Below are positions 17,046 through 30,000 of a stretch of 64,000 nucleotides of DNA, piece by piece. Origin of the DNA: Albula goreensis (taxonomy: Eukaryota; Chordata; Actinopteri; Albuliformes; Albulidae). The notes below the pieces were generated by a model. It searched no databases and was not told the origin of the DNA. It saw only the letters and a program-made list of their open reading frames with translations. The stretch's first letter is position 1. Each line of letters opens with the position of its first letter. The stretch is from NCBI GenBank assembly GCA_022829145.1, contig CM040764.1:12172049-12236048 (forward strand), in the 5' to 3' direction. The position numbers and the translations under genes are program-made.

Positions 17046-20000
17046 AAAGCCCATGGTTTCTCACGCGAGGGGCTGATCAGGCTTTTATTTTGACCACAGA
17101 GAGTGAAGTCGCTGTCCTTTTGCAGAGTTCCACACACAATGATACTCTGTTACTCTCTGTTGCCATCAATAGCTTTGACACAGAGCCTGCATTCTATTTG
17201 TGTGGAAGGCCTGTACACGTTTCCAAATTCTGTGAAATCTCTATACAGTATGCACAAAAGAAAATGCAAGAACAAGCTTGCATTCTTCACAGTGATATAT
17301 GGCAGATTCATTTAAAGATTGCAAGGTGCAATTGTGGGCAATGCTTCCCATATTGCTTGTAGATAGAAATCTTTTCATCTTTTTTATATTTCATCATTCT
17401 TTTTTTCAGATTTTGGTAGAAGACGATTGTTAGAAAGACAGGTCCTGACTCATACTTACAAGGAATTTATTTTCTACAGTGTTTCTGGAAGTGCTGATGA
17501 TTTCTTAATACCTGTCTGACTTCACTTTGCTTTCTTCTTTGTTGGGCACTTGTAGTTTAAGCTGTGTTTCACATTAGCTGTATTCTCTTAAACCCTTTGT
17601 TTCCTTAGAGGATCACCCTCTATGTATTTCACTTGGGTAAAATACATGAATTCTTTGGGCAGTTGTGGGTTCAGTTCTTTTCAAGACTGGACAGAGCCTG
17701 CATCAAATCATTGGGCGTTATGGTAGTACATGGAGGGAAGGCACATGTACATGTACATTAATCTCAGCTGTGCTATTACGCGCTGCGGTCTGCTTTGCCC
17801 AGACAAATTCTGATTCCGCTTTCTGCAGGTGAAATCATGGGTAAGCTTCCACAATATAATTTCATTTCTAAAACATCTGAGAAATACTAAAAAGCCAGTT
17901 CTGATGTACAACAGATCTCAGACAGCTCGCAGTCAGCTGGAGTGGGAATGTCACCCTTCTCATTACTATTCATTAACCTGCTCCCTTGTTTGACATCCAT
18001 AGCAACGCGTGCATAGCAACTCATCTGGGCAGCAACTTGCCAAGAATGAACCAACGTCAAAGATTCTTCAATATACTGAATAATCTTCTTCATTCTTCAG
18101 CGTTCTGAAGAGTCTTTGGTAACTTAACAAGTCAAAGCCATGGCTTCTTATATATTTAAAAGGTGTATTATGTTAATGTTAACTTTATAGAGAAGCAAGA
18201 TTCTCCCCCAGCTAGGTTAACTAGATAGCTAGCTAACTATCTCTTTTTAGATCTGTTAACTGCCCATTTTGATACATATTACTGAGGAATAACTAAGATA
18301 GGTTTATTGATGTTGTATATTTGTAAATATTTATTTATTATGGAAGCATTCAGATGTCTAGCTAACTATTTGCAATATACCATGATACACTGATGTGAGT
18401 GTCAATTTCCATTCGAAATAAGATTAACATTGGCAAATCTCACAATCGGAAGTACTTTATCATAATCCTCCGCCATAAGTACAACCCCAGCACACACCAT
18501 GTGTGGACATGTACATTATAATGTATATGTAACAGATGAGAAATCATGGAAGCTTATTCAAACGGGAAAAATAACGACAGTAAGCCCCAGAGATGGTTTG
18601 GGATTTTCACAGCTTGACAACTGGCTTAATCAGTGGTCCGAAAGTTTAAAGTTATCTTTTACTGAGTTTTAAAAACGGATCATTCTTCCATGGCTTTCCA
18701 TGGTGAATTAAACATCACAAATAGAAAATGTTAGTTTTCATGAGCCACCCCTTTTTAAGCTTTGGAGAAACAGATAACTACCGTAACTTTATGGACTTTC
18801 ATCATCAAGCTTTCATCATACGAGTGGTACAGAAGTCTTGTTCTCTCAATGAGCTGGGAACATTGTTCTTATTGTACCTTGTTCTCTTTTGAGTTTCTCC
18901 ATGTCTGACATCCTGGACAGGGTTAAATGACCTCATCACAAGGGTTACAAGCACCTCTCAGACTCCCAAGGTGATATCAGGATACAGCTGCCCAATGTCA
19001 CCCCTCTGTGTCATGGTCAGGCCGCAACACATTTAGGGCATTTCAAATGATCAATAGAGACCTGAGAAACACAGTCACAGTCTACAGATGTTTGTTTTGC
19101 TTTGCAGGATGGGTGCATTTGTCCATAAACGAGGTGTTGATTTCCATCACCTTTTGTTCAGCTGACTTCCTAGCAAGCAGAAAATATTATGACTTTTTAC
19201 AACTTCACAGAAGGGCTGTATAATCCTGTGATGGTGTGAATAACAATGTGGTAGCAATGTTTTTACAGCATTTCTTTCCTCTTATTTCAGCTTTATAGTT
19301 AAGTTGTAATAGTATTTCAGAAAACATATAAATAGCATATTTTGACCCAACAAAATAACAAGAGCACAGTGTTGTCACAACTTTCTAGAATCTAAATAAG
19401 TTTGAAAACATTATTTGACTTGCTGAGTTTGAAAAACGATGGATGTCATTGTACATTACCTGATGACTCTAACCTGAGACTGCTTTATATGTGCATGTTC
19501 CTCTCACAAACGTCCCTGGCTTGCATATTACCTATCTGTATACTCAATGTAAACTATATTGGTTCAGTGTGCCCTCTGTGATTTTTTAAATGCTTTTTTT
19601 AAATAAGTCTTCCACTTTTTACTTTTGCTTCACAATTTGAAATCACCAAGTGTGTCTGTCAGTTTATGGCTTGGTCACCCACACCCAACGAGCCCTAGCA
19701 CATGCTCTTACAGTAAGCTTATGTCATATCTGGAGTTGAAGCTCGGCCACATGACTCAGGGGCAGTACCCAGCCTAGGCCCAAGTACCATGACTGACCAA
19801 GCCACCATACATTTGCGTACCATACATACAAATGTATTTTCCATACATTTACATATACATCAGGAAAAGCCTTACAGAACTATGCATATCCAGCACAGCC
19901 TTAGATATATAGGAATATTGGGCGGCGTCTTAAAAGGTCAGAATATTTGTAAATTCACATTCCAGAATTTATACACAGAACCAGCGGGAGAAGCTGTTTG

Positions 20001-21297
20001 TTAACGCTGCAATGGCCTTATGGGATATATTATACTGCAGTTCAGTGTTTTACACAGAACCTGTTTATAATTATATGCGTATGTTATAGCTTACTGTATA
20101 ATTGTTTTGAGAGAGTAGGAGAAATAAACAAAAATATGACAGAAAAACAAAGTGCAAGTTGGACACAGCTGTGGGCAAAATACACATATGGTGCCTCGCC
20201 TTATGAATTTCTATAACCCATATGAAATGCTCACAATGTATGTTTTTTTGCATCTGTCATGCCACACTATGAGTATGAATTAAGAAAATAAGAGTGTTTA
20301 ACGGCGAGACCAAGCCATTCACTCCATCTGGGCTTGTCATTTTGCCTGCTGTGTAGAGATTATCCAGCACTGTGTCAAGACTGGTCTTGAACACCCCAAG
20401 GCATCTTTGCTTCTACAGCTTGACCTGGAAAGCTTCTCACTGCATGTGGAAAGTTAAGGACAAAAACATGACTGCAACAGCACTCAAGCAAGCAGGTGGG
20501 TGTTAGGATGCTGGGCACAATGTAGAAGAAAATGTACTTGTAATGCTAATCTTTTGCCAACTTGTACTGTACCATAAAATGTGGGTCTATGACAGTGCAC
20601 TGTCTCATATACACTCACAAAAACTGCATCATGCATGCACCGAACTGAATATAAATCACTACGGTACAATATTATTGTGGGGAGACACAGGGCTCATTAT
20701 TTGACCTGATTCATGTATTCCAGGTTTGGTGCTAGTAAAAGAGGCGCTGTAACTATAGAGATGAAGACCTGACCATATTATATCCACGTCTTAGTGAATC
20801 AGTTTGAGTAGTGAAGCGGAAGACTTCAGGTACTTGGCTGCTGCAATCATTCAGCAATCAGCCTACTTTGGTCCATTTGGTCCTTGCCCGAAGACCTTTC
20901 AAAAGACCGTGTGCTAAACCTTTGAGTTTCACAGATTGTTTTCTGTCTAGCTATTAGAACTGTGGCTATCAGATGACCAAAGGGTGAGCTTTTTTGACCA
21001 GATAAGCTTTACAGACCTCATGACAGCATAGCATAACAGGTAACTTGCGCAGACACAAGACAAACCCTTCGAAAGAACCGCTCGCACGTAAATAGCAGAA
21101 CTGATGGCAACGTGCTAAGTTCCGCAAGTCTACAACGTCAATCAAAGTCGGTGTGACCAGCCCCCTTTTCCTCCAGGCCAGCAGGTTGTAAAGTCATTAA
21201 TGCATCAAGGTTTCTTCTCATTAGAAGTCTTAACGTGAGTCTCTTTTTAAGCTGTGGTTGAGGTTGGGGGTGACGCGTTCGTGTTCTTAAATGAACC

Positions 21298-23128
21298 ATG
21301 TACTGTCTTTGGAGCGCAAGATTCGCTGCTATTCTTATTGACGGCGCAGCCTTACTTCTATGGATATTTGCGACAGCATCCAGCGCCAGTTTTAAGGTAA
21401 ATCGCACACTTTTCCCATTTCAAATGTATTTTTTGCCTTTTTCACGTTCTGTTTGCATGATTTTGAACCACATACTTCAGCTTGCCTTGTACATGCTCAG
21501 CAGTCAAGCAATCGCTTCTGTTAGCTAACGTTGCAAGAATTTGCCGGTTGTGTTCCGAAAGCACACTGTAACTGTACACAAGAAAGCTCGTCCTCCAAAG
21601 TTTAAAAAGAGAAACAATATGTTTGCACCAGAAATTATGTTATCCAGTTATAAATAGTGTCGTAGTGCTCATGCCCTCTTTCCTAAACATTTTTACGTAT
21701 TTCTTTTCATAAGGCTTTTTGTGGGCTTTAAGCTTTAAGATCAAAGCCCAGCCGGGGTCTTAATGTCTCCCAGGAATTTCCAAAGTTGTTGAAGTGACTG
21801 CACATTATTAGAGAGACTTCTTGGTCCACTGGGTTTAAACTAATGAGGCCAGAGCGACAGGCAAAGGTATTGCATAAACTGAACGGCGTCTCCACTGATT
21901 TTAGTCAACCTAAACACCGGCACACGGCACCTCTTTAAATTAATTCAAAGACTAGTTTGTTCACATTTGATCTTATTTTGAATATGCATAATAGAGAAGA
22001 CAGCCTATATCTTGGGTGTAATTTATTGTTTTAACTGTGTCATATTTAAAATCATGTTAAAACTATCACGTATATATTTATGGATTTTGTCCACAAGGGT
22101 ACTATTTAAAGCTGTAGTCTATATTTTATTGTGCTCTCGTTTTGCACTCTATTTAGGCAAAACCATACATAGGCGCAAACTGTCCTGTAGAAATAAAGTT
22201 CTTCTTTGAAAGAGCCAATATAGTGTAAAGTACTAATATCTGATGTGAGTGGATGTCGGGGGTTTTTTCGAGTCTTCGAATTTGTATGGGCGGATTTTTC
22301 GGGCAGTGTTTGATCCTTCACCTGATCGCCGCTCTGTCGCTTGAGAGTACTCAGGTGACGTTACTGAAGGCTTCCTTGCCTTTTCCTCCCTGTCGCCAAG
22401 TGTAATTTGTACTCTCTGGGGGGTCCACACTGTGAATGCCTGGCGCATTGAAAAGTTTTTTTTTTTTTTTTTTTTAAAAAAGGGGGCTGTTGTCTGTTTA
22501 GATTCCTAAACATCCAGAGGGTATTCAGACACAAAACATATGGGCTGGCAGATTCGTGTTTGGACAGGCTTCAGATCCCATGGTAAATAAGTAGGGAATA
22601 ACAATAGGATGGGTTTCAGGTGTGTTTGGGTTTTCGTATAAATTCTGATTGCAAATAGTATTATGTGTATTACTTTGTGTTATATTTGTGCACACATGCT
22701 TATGTAAAATAAGGGAAAAAGTTGTTTGCGTGGGTAAACTCATTTCCAAAGGGGAAGTGTATTCTGAAAATGCAACATAGCTACATGGAACAAAATAACA
22801 CAAACATGTAAATCCGTTGTTTTTACTTTCAGGGAAATACTCATTTTAAAGGCACAGAATAGCTTACATTTGGTATGGAAAATAAAACTCAACTTAAAAT
22901 CCACTGTGCCTCTTTCTTTCCCTTGCAAACTGATTTGAACCTGAATAACCAGAGAGGACAGAAAACAGGCCGAAATTGCTGGACAAGGCCTTTCAAATGG
23001 CCAGGGGTTGAAGGGGGCGATTAACTTGACGTCTAGACAAGAAGAGTCGGCTTAATTCGCCCACCTTTGTTCGCCCTTTCATCTGGCTCTCATTTAAGGG
23101 GCCGTGTTCCACCTCTCTCTCTCTCTCA

Positions 23129-23169
<41 letters not shown>

Positions 23170-23964
23170 CCTACCTCCCTCCTCACCGCTCGCGAACTCG
23201 GCTTTTTATCTTGGCTTGCCTTTGTACTTCTCTGAAAAGACAAGAGATTCATAGCCGGTCAGGAGCTCTGTTTCAAATTTAAGCCGTAGCGTCTCTTCTT
23301 TCCTACACAAGTTTTTTTTTTAATCCTCTGCTCTCTGGTTGGGCTGAGTCTGTGCTATCCCAGGGGGTCGTAAGAAAACAGTTTAACCCAAAGCCTCCTT
23401 TACCCGTGTCACACGGATTAGACTATAAAAGAATAAACACTCCCCCGAGACGAAACCGTTAGAGCGCGCTCTATGAGAAATGGTCCTGCCAGATGTATCA
23501 AAAGGCGCGCATTTTGGAAATTGCGTAGACACCATAGAGGTGTCAATGACATTCATGGATGGACTTTAAGATCAACGGCTGTGAAATGTGAGCACAGAAG
23601 TTTTTTCTGTCATAGGTGCATTGATTATTCAGATTTAGAGAATAACGAGCAAATGAATAGGCCTAATTGGGTCGGGTTTAAGAATCTTTTAGAGTTAGAA
23701 TTTTCCTATTGGAACAGTGTGAATATCACTGGGCGTGATCTCACGAGGTTTGCTTCTGAAATTACTCCTGTGAAAGGAGTGCTTTTGAGCCAGCGACTGT
23801 TGCCAATTTTTAGTCTCGTTCAGAAAAGCTTTACAGCAGCGTCTCTGTTTAGTTGCGGCCCTTTTTTTGCACAGCTGTGGTGAAGTGACACACAGAGAGG
23901 AGGCGGCCAATGTCACGGCTGGAACTCCAGCAGGCATGAAAGTGGACAGGCCCCCTCCCCTCCA

Positions 23965-24055
<91 letters not shown>

Positions 24056-27000
24056 CCATCCGGAGTGGGGACAGGGGTGAAGAACAGTTTCTCTGTCTCT
24101 GCCAGGACAGTAGTGAGGGGAGGGTTGAGTCCCAGCGCCAGTCCGAGGAGGTGGCCCAGTGGTGGGGTGAATGGAGCAGCTGGTCCACCTGCTCTCGAAC
24201 CTGTGGAGGAGGGGTGCGGTCACAGGAACGTCACTGTCTACAGCAGAGGTACACCGCCTCACTCAGCCATGCAGTGCAACCCTGTACAATTTTCATCTGC
24301 TCAACAGACCCTCCTGTGCCATGGTGACTAGTTTCATTCATGCATTTAACTGTATTTTTCTAAAAACAAAAGTAACATGCTACCATAATTTAAGGTCCTA
24401 GGTTTGATAATGGGCAAAGTCAGAGCAGTGTAGGGATGAATTAAAGAACCTTACCTGCTAACTGGAAATGACACACCTATAGCACCTCTGACAGATTTTG
24501 TTTTATGGGTCTGAGCGCAGCTGGATCGACCTCACACTGAACCCTCTATTTGTTCTGGGTGTGTCATTCCTCATCAGTGGGTAGCCCGTAGTTTCAGCTG
24601 AAACTGGACCTTGTTTTTTTTCCTCTGTCATACTTGCAACGGAGGCTTGTTAGCTTGAGATGGGGGAGGCTGAAAACATGCATTGAAACTGGTAACTTCC
24701 CTAAACCTGTTTTTGATTGTTTTGCGTGCCTAACAAGTGTGCTAATTTCAAATAGCCAACGTATTACCCATCTGCAGCTAGTCTTCTACTTAATCGGCTC
24801 TAATATGTTACTTTATCTTATGCACTCCTCAGGTGAAAAATGAAACTAACAAATTAGGAAGGGTTTAAAGTGAATGGTGGCCTCCAAATAATTTATTCTT
24901 GGATTAAAGTGGAGCAAAGTATCAATGTTTCATTCAAATATGAAGAAATGCAGGGCACCAAGGAAAGGCTATTTTTGCACCAGCAAAAATAGAATGTAGG
25001 CAACCCTTGTATAATCATACAAAACATTGCAAAATTGGATAATGACAATTAGCAGTAGCCTCCCCCACTTAAAACCTGGCTTATGAAACTATTTTGTTTC
25101 AGTCTGAAACCTTTCAAGAGAAAAAAATACAGTGAAAAGTGAATGTGTGGGAGGACCTATTTTAGAAGTGTTTATACATTGTAGCATTTCCTGTTGCTTA
25201 TCTAAGATGGAGGTGCAAACCAAATCATCCTCCCGCATAGTAAGGAGGACTTCCTCCCCGTGAAAAACTGCTCTCAGAGCACTAAGCAACCCAAGGAATG
25301 TCTCACGGAATGAGCATCAATCCACAGGCAACCAGTCCACCTGACAGCCATAACTCGGCCGAAATGACGATGTATTTATAAAATAGCTTTTAAAGCAAAC
25401 AGCCCGCTGTTTCTGGAGATTACTCCGCCGATAAGTGCAGATCTGAGCTGCTCCAGCTGGCTCCCATTAGTGCTCCCCTGTGCTGGGAGAAAAAAAAGAA
25501 GAAGAAAAGGAGGGGGAAGAACAAGAAAAAGGAAGAGTCTCACATCTGGCCGCTCAGGACTGTAGAGAGAGAGCTGTGAAAAAAAGGGAGAGTCAAACAT
25601 CTGCAGATTAGGTGGGAGAGCCTGGCGTGAAACCGCGATGCGTTCCCGGGTTGGGCTCCATGCCATGCTCCGAGTGCCAGAAAACTCGATACGTCAGAAG
25701 CTGCCTGCTTGGTCATTAGGAAGCAGTTACGGCTCTCTCTTTTTTTCTTCTGTGGAACTGAATGGATGTCAGTGGTTAACATTTGGATATAAACATTTTA
25801 ACTGCTCTGGAGGTTTTGGATAATTAAACAAAAAAAATCAAAATAGCAGCCATGATTCTGCAATGTGTTTTTCGTTTTTTTCTGTAGGCTTATTGCGGTG
25901 CAAAACATCAACACCTCCATCTGTGTCGGGTCCTCAAAGCAGTACCAGCTGTGTCCAAACCAGGTATTTATGGTTTAAAACCCATTGACTGTAAGGATAA
26001 TAGAAGCTGGAGCACCAATGGTGGTCTGGAGCATAGTGTTGGATAGATGCATTATGTTGACCATTTACAATCATGGAACATTGCTGTGTGGAGGAGTAAA
26101 ATGGAGCATTTTTTCAGCTACATTTTATGACATTGCATTCAGACTTTTGAGAGGGGGATTACTTTGACTCTCTATTAAAAAGTTACAGTAAATATTTCCA
26201 CTGCAACACACAATTCAGGAATTTAAGTAGCATTATATAATGGTTATCTTTTCCTGAAATGTGGGCTAAAATCATGGGGGTATACAGTCTTGTCTGAAAT
26301 TTGGTGGTGTGGGTCCAGGATTCTATTCTAGCCCAACAGTAATACACCTTGATTAGATGAATAAAATGCTTTTGTGCTGGGCGAGAAGTCTTCACCCTTC
26401 TCAGGGAGGATTTAGCACTCCGAGCCTGGAGTAAACATGTCTCACTCAGTCTCTCTCCTCTCTTGTCTTTGGTTGTTCTGGCTCCAGCCATGCCCGAGCA
26501 ATCGAATCAGCTTTAAGCAGCAGCAGTGCTCCTCCTTCAATTCCAAAGCTTTCGGCCGCAAGTACTATGTGTGGGTCCCTCTCTATCCGGGTAAGCCTTA
26601 TCACAGGAAATGAGGCCCTGTGTTACAGAATCCACCATCAGGTCTGGCTGGATCCAAGTAGCAAACTTGGCTTGTTGTATTTATTATTTTTAATAGGCTA
26701 TGGCATATGATTTTATCAATTACGTTACTGTACCATCTCAGTAAATGGAAAGTTCAGAATTTTCTTGTTTGATTTCCTTTCATTTGAGATTGGTATACAT
26801 TTGAAATAAATGGTCCTGTATTGTGAGGTATTACACCCCTCCTGAACTTGTGATGTAATTTCCTGTTCAGATGATTATACAAGCATCTCCAATAAGCCAT
26901 GTGACCTCCAGTGCACGACCACAACTGGGGAGAGGCAGCTTCTGGTCCCAGCCCAGGATGGTACCTACTGTCGGGATGGAATCTACCAGGGCGTCTGCAT

Positions 27001-30000
27001 TGAGGGACATTGCCAGGTCTAATGAATGGTTTAGTTTATCCAAGATGCACCAATGACTTGTTGCCTGCTATCCCTTTTAGCTGCTTTGTTTTGGATACAT
27101 AGCCGGGTTGACTTTCCAAATGTGTTTGTTTAGGCCAGTGGTCCAAAAACCCTGGTCTTGAATAGACAGAGGGTGAACAGGTTATGTTCCCAATTATCAG
27201 TTAATTGCACTCATTTTTGTTCTAGAGATGGTAAGGGTAAAAACTAAAAACATAGCAGACCCTGTGGCTCTCCAGACTCCAGTTTGAGGACCCCTCTGTA
27301 AGGTCAAAAATCAACAAGCTGAACGCTGAGGTGTGATTTTTGTTCGTAGGCAGTTGCTTGATTTTTTTTGTATGGAGGCGTTAACACAGTTCTCCTTTCC
27401 CCTCTTCCCCCATCCCTCTTGTGGTCGGGGCTACAGATGGTAGGGTGTGACGGGAAGCTGTACTCCAGCAAAACGGTAGATAAGTGCGGGGTGTGTGGTG
27501 GAAATGGCGGCTCCTGCTACCGCATCTCCGGATCTTACCGGAAAGGAATCACACAGTTAGGTATACCTTACACTGGCACCAAGAGGTTGTAAATCCTCCC
27601 CTTGCTACTGAAACACTGTTAAACAAGGCAGAACCTTTGTGTACCATCTGTCAAACTGAGCCTTTGTCTTTTTGTGCTGAAATGTATTTAAAGCTAATCC
27701 ATTCCTTGCATACAAATTTTATTAAAAATGTTTTATTACTTATGCAAAATGTGTCATTTTTAATTGGACAATTAGTAAATAAGGTTAATTTTTCAAATGG
27801 TGTACATGACAAATATATGTCCTCTTCAACTATCCTGTTGTTTACATTGAAATGATCAGTATGCAGATTATAAGAGTAAATCCTTGAGTAAGTTATTGAA
27901 ATGTGGATGAACCAAATTCACTCAAATCATTGGCCTTTTCAAGACAGAATCAAGACAGATTTAAGTTTTTGACTTTAAACCAAATTCTTTCCTGGAGTTT
28001 ATGTTTCTATGCATCTGACCCGAGCTGCATATTAAGGCAGGAATTTTGCCAGTTTTAAATCTATAGGCCGTAAACAAACATAGACAAACAGCATTGATTT
28101 TGGCTACTTTGAATAACAAAATGGATCATGCAAATCTAAATTTGTGAATTGTTTATGCAAGATTGTGGCACTAGTGCTACAACGTGGCTTGTATTAAAGC
28201 AGTTATCCACATCTCTGACCAGGCTACCTGTTGATAACCAACATTCCTGCTGGAGCCACCGACATCCAGATTATTGAGCGCCGGAAGACAGAAAATATTC
28301 TGGGTATGTGACTGAGGATTCAACTCAGACTGAAATATGCTCTGTCTATAAAATTGTCATATAGTAATGCCAGCAATTCTACACAGTCCACAGACAATAA
28401 CGCCAACTATTATTCATATATTATTCATTTACTGCCCAGTGCTAGTCAGAAGCAGATGGGCTCCCCATTTGAGCTTGTTTCTCCTCAAGGTGTCTGCCTT
28501 TTTTCCAGGGAGTTTTCACTTGGCACTGTTGTCCTAGTTTTGTTCATTGGGTATCTTGGGTCTAGATTCTTCATAAAGCTGCTTTGTGACAATGGTATTG
28601 TAAAAAGAACTACACAGATAAAATTGAATCAAACTGAATTCATATTATAAATAAATCGAGCATTGCAACATTTCTCTCAATTGTTTGGGTCATCTCCCGT
28701 CCAACAAATTGCAATCACACCAGTCTGGTTAACTTTCTGCTTTTGTTGTCTTCTCCCAGCTCTTTCGGATGAAGCCGGCCACTTCTTTTTCAATGGAAAC
28801 ACTGTCATTGACAACCCCAGGAATTTCAGAGTGGCAGGAACGGTGTTCAAGTACAGGAGGCCAGCTAACCTCATCTCTGATGGCTTTGAGTACATCATTG
28901 CACAGGGACCCACCAACCAGGGTCTTAATGTCATGGTAAGTATTTAGGTATGTAAGCTAGGGAAGGGTTACAAAGGAAGCTTATGGCACACTAAACTTTA
29001 AAAGAGGTAAGTGTGTCATAGAGATATCTAATTTGTTACATGATTTGTTGAATTTTTTGTTTCTGAAATATACCAACTGTGGACCATTTTCTAAGGGTCA
29101 GTTCTGCTGTTTTTTTCCTCCAAGTACTACAACTTAAATGGGAAGATGCCCCACATCACATATGAGTACACAGTTCCCAGGTCTCCTGAGCCCAGAACAG
29201 CACCCCCTCTGGCGGCCGCGTCCGAGACGACACGGAAGAACGTCCTAATGGTCTTGCCACCTCAAGGTGGGGACTTGAATGATACCTCAGTGGAACTCTC
29301 CTACAAGGACAATGAGATTGATGTGGATGAAGGGCATGGAACTGGGAACCACACGACCCCTCTGGGGTCTGACGAGAGCCCGTTGGCCACGGACCTGGAT
29401 TCCAGCAAGCGGTTAGTGTGGGAGCTACAGGCCCCACTCAACCTCTCTGACCTGCCAGGTGTCTTGCTTTTCCGGCCCGTCAACAAGGTCTTCCAGAATA
29501 ACGTGGAGCATAAGCTGGATGACCATGAGGGTCCACCTGACTTTGGTGAGTCCTGGTCAGAGGGAATTCTCCAGTCCCAGACTGTGTGCAGTGTGGTGTA
29601 TGTTGACCCATTGGCCCCCTCTGTTGTGTTGGTTCATTGTTGTTGGTATTGAAGTCCTTATGAGGGGTTATTGGGTAGCTCATCCCGCTAAAGCACTATT
29701 CCAATTTGTGGACACATGATCCACATGGTCTAGTGTTGATTCCAGACTGACTGAACTGGCATGCATCCCCACAGGACAGTCAGTGAGGCTCCGCCAGTGT
29801 TTGCATGTGAAGTGTGTTTCTGCAGCTCAGATGTGTGCATTGTGGATGTTGATGTAGTGCATGCAGTGTGTGTGGGTCGTACCACAGGGGTAATTAGGCA
29901 TTATGCAGGGAGGGAGGATCTGATGGCCAGGAGGCCTCATTGTGACTCCTCTGGTTGATTGGGTACCATTAATCAGCATTGGTTATGCATTGGTGGAACC

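Larger units (their letters stand above)
11543..21297. other. Divergent intergenic interval between olfml2b and adamtsl2
   Basis: About 9.8 kb separates the two start codons. The left few hundred bases must hold the olfml2b 5' UTR and promoter, and the right end the adamtsl2 5' UTR and promoter. No TATA box or transcription start can be fixed. Many short open frames on both strands lack splice logic or family similarity. Two degraded SINE-like pieces (about 14133-14256 and 16945-17045) and a 39-bp inverted repeat (15957-15995) are listed separately. I see no RNA gene in the remainder. Confidence 0.5.
21298..24248 (+). other. adamtsl2: adamtsl2 exons 1-2: signal peptide and first thrombospondin type 1 repeat
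   Basis: Exon 1 (21298-21396, 33 codons) begins [20 protein letters not shown] and continues hydrophobic to TASSAS, a signal peptide, with donor AAG|GTAAAT. Exon 2 (24106-24248) follows a strong acceptor (tttctctgtctctgccag). It adds an 18-residue hydrophilic stretch and then TSR1, [19 protein letters not shown], with WxxW C-mannosylation and CSRTCG O-fucosylation motifs. Intron 1 is 2.7 kb and holds two microsatellites; the longer CA run ends about 50 bp before exon 2. Confidence 0.92.
25888..29545 (+). other. adamtsl2: adamtsl2 exons 3-9: Cys-rich and spacer regions
   Basis: Exons: 25888-25963, 26488-26590, 26871-27016, 27437-27560, 28223-28303, 28760-28935 and 29125-29545. They finish TSR1 (YQLCPNQ), then encode the Cys-rich region ([39 protein letters not shown]) and the spacer ([49 protein letters not shown]). 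Exon 9 opens with the end of the spacer (HITYEYTVP) and then enters the variable linker. All seven junctions are canonical GT-AG and phase-consistent. Confidence 0.93.

Noticed and set aside
23473-23883. 136-codon open frame in adamtsl2 intron 1
   Set aside because: No recognisable domain and no acceptor or donor that joins exon 1 or exon 2 in phase.
23695-24331. Overlapping frames with Cys-Val and His-Thr runs
   Set aside because: They are translations of the CA microsatellite. Only the TSR1 frame from 24106 is supported.
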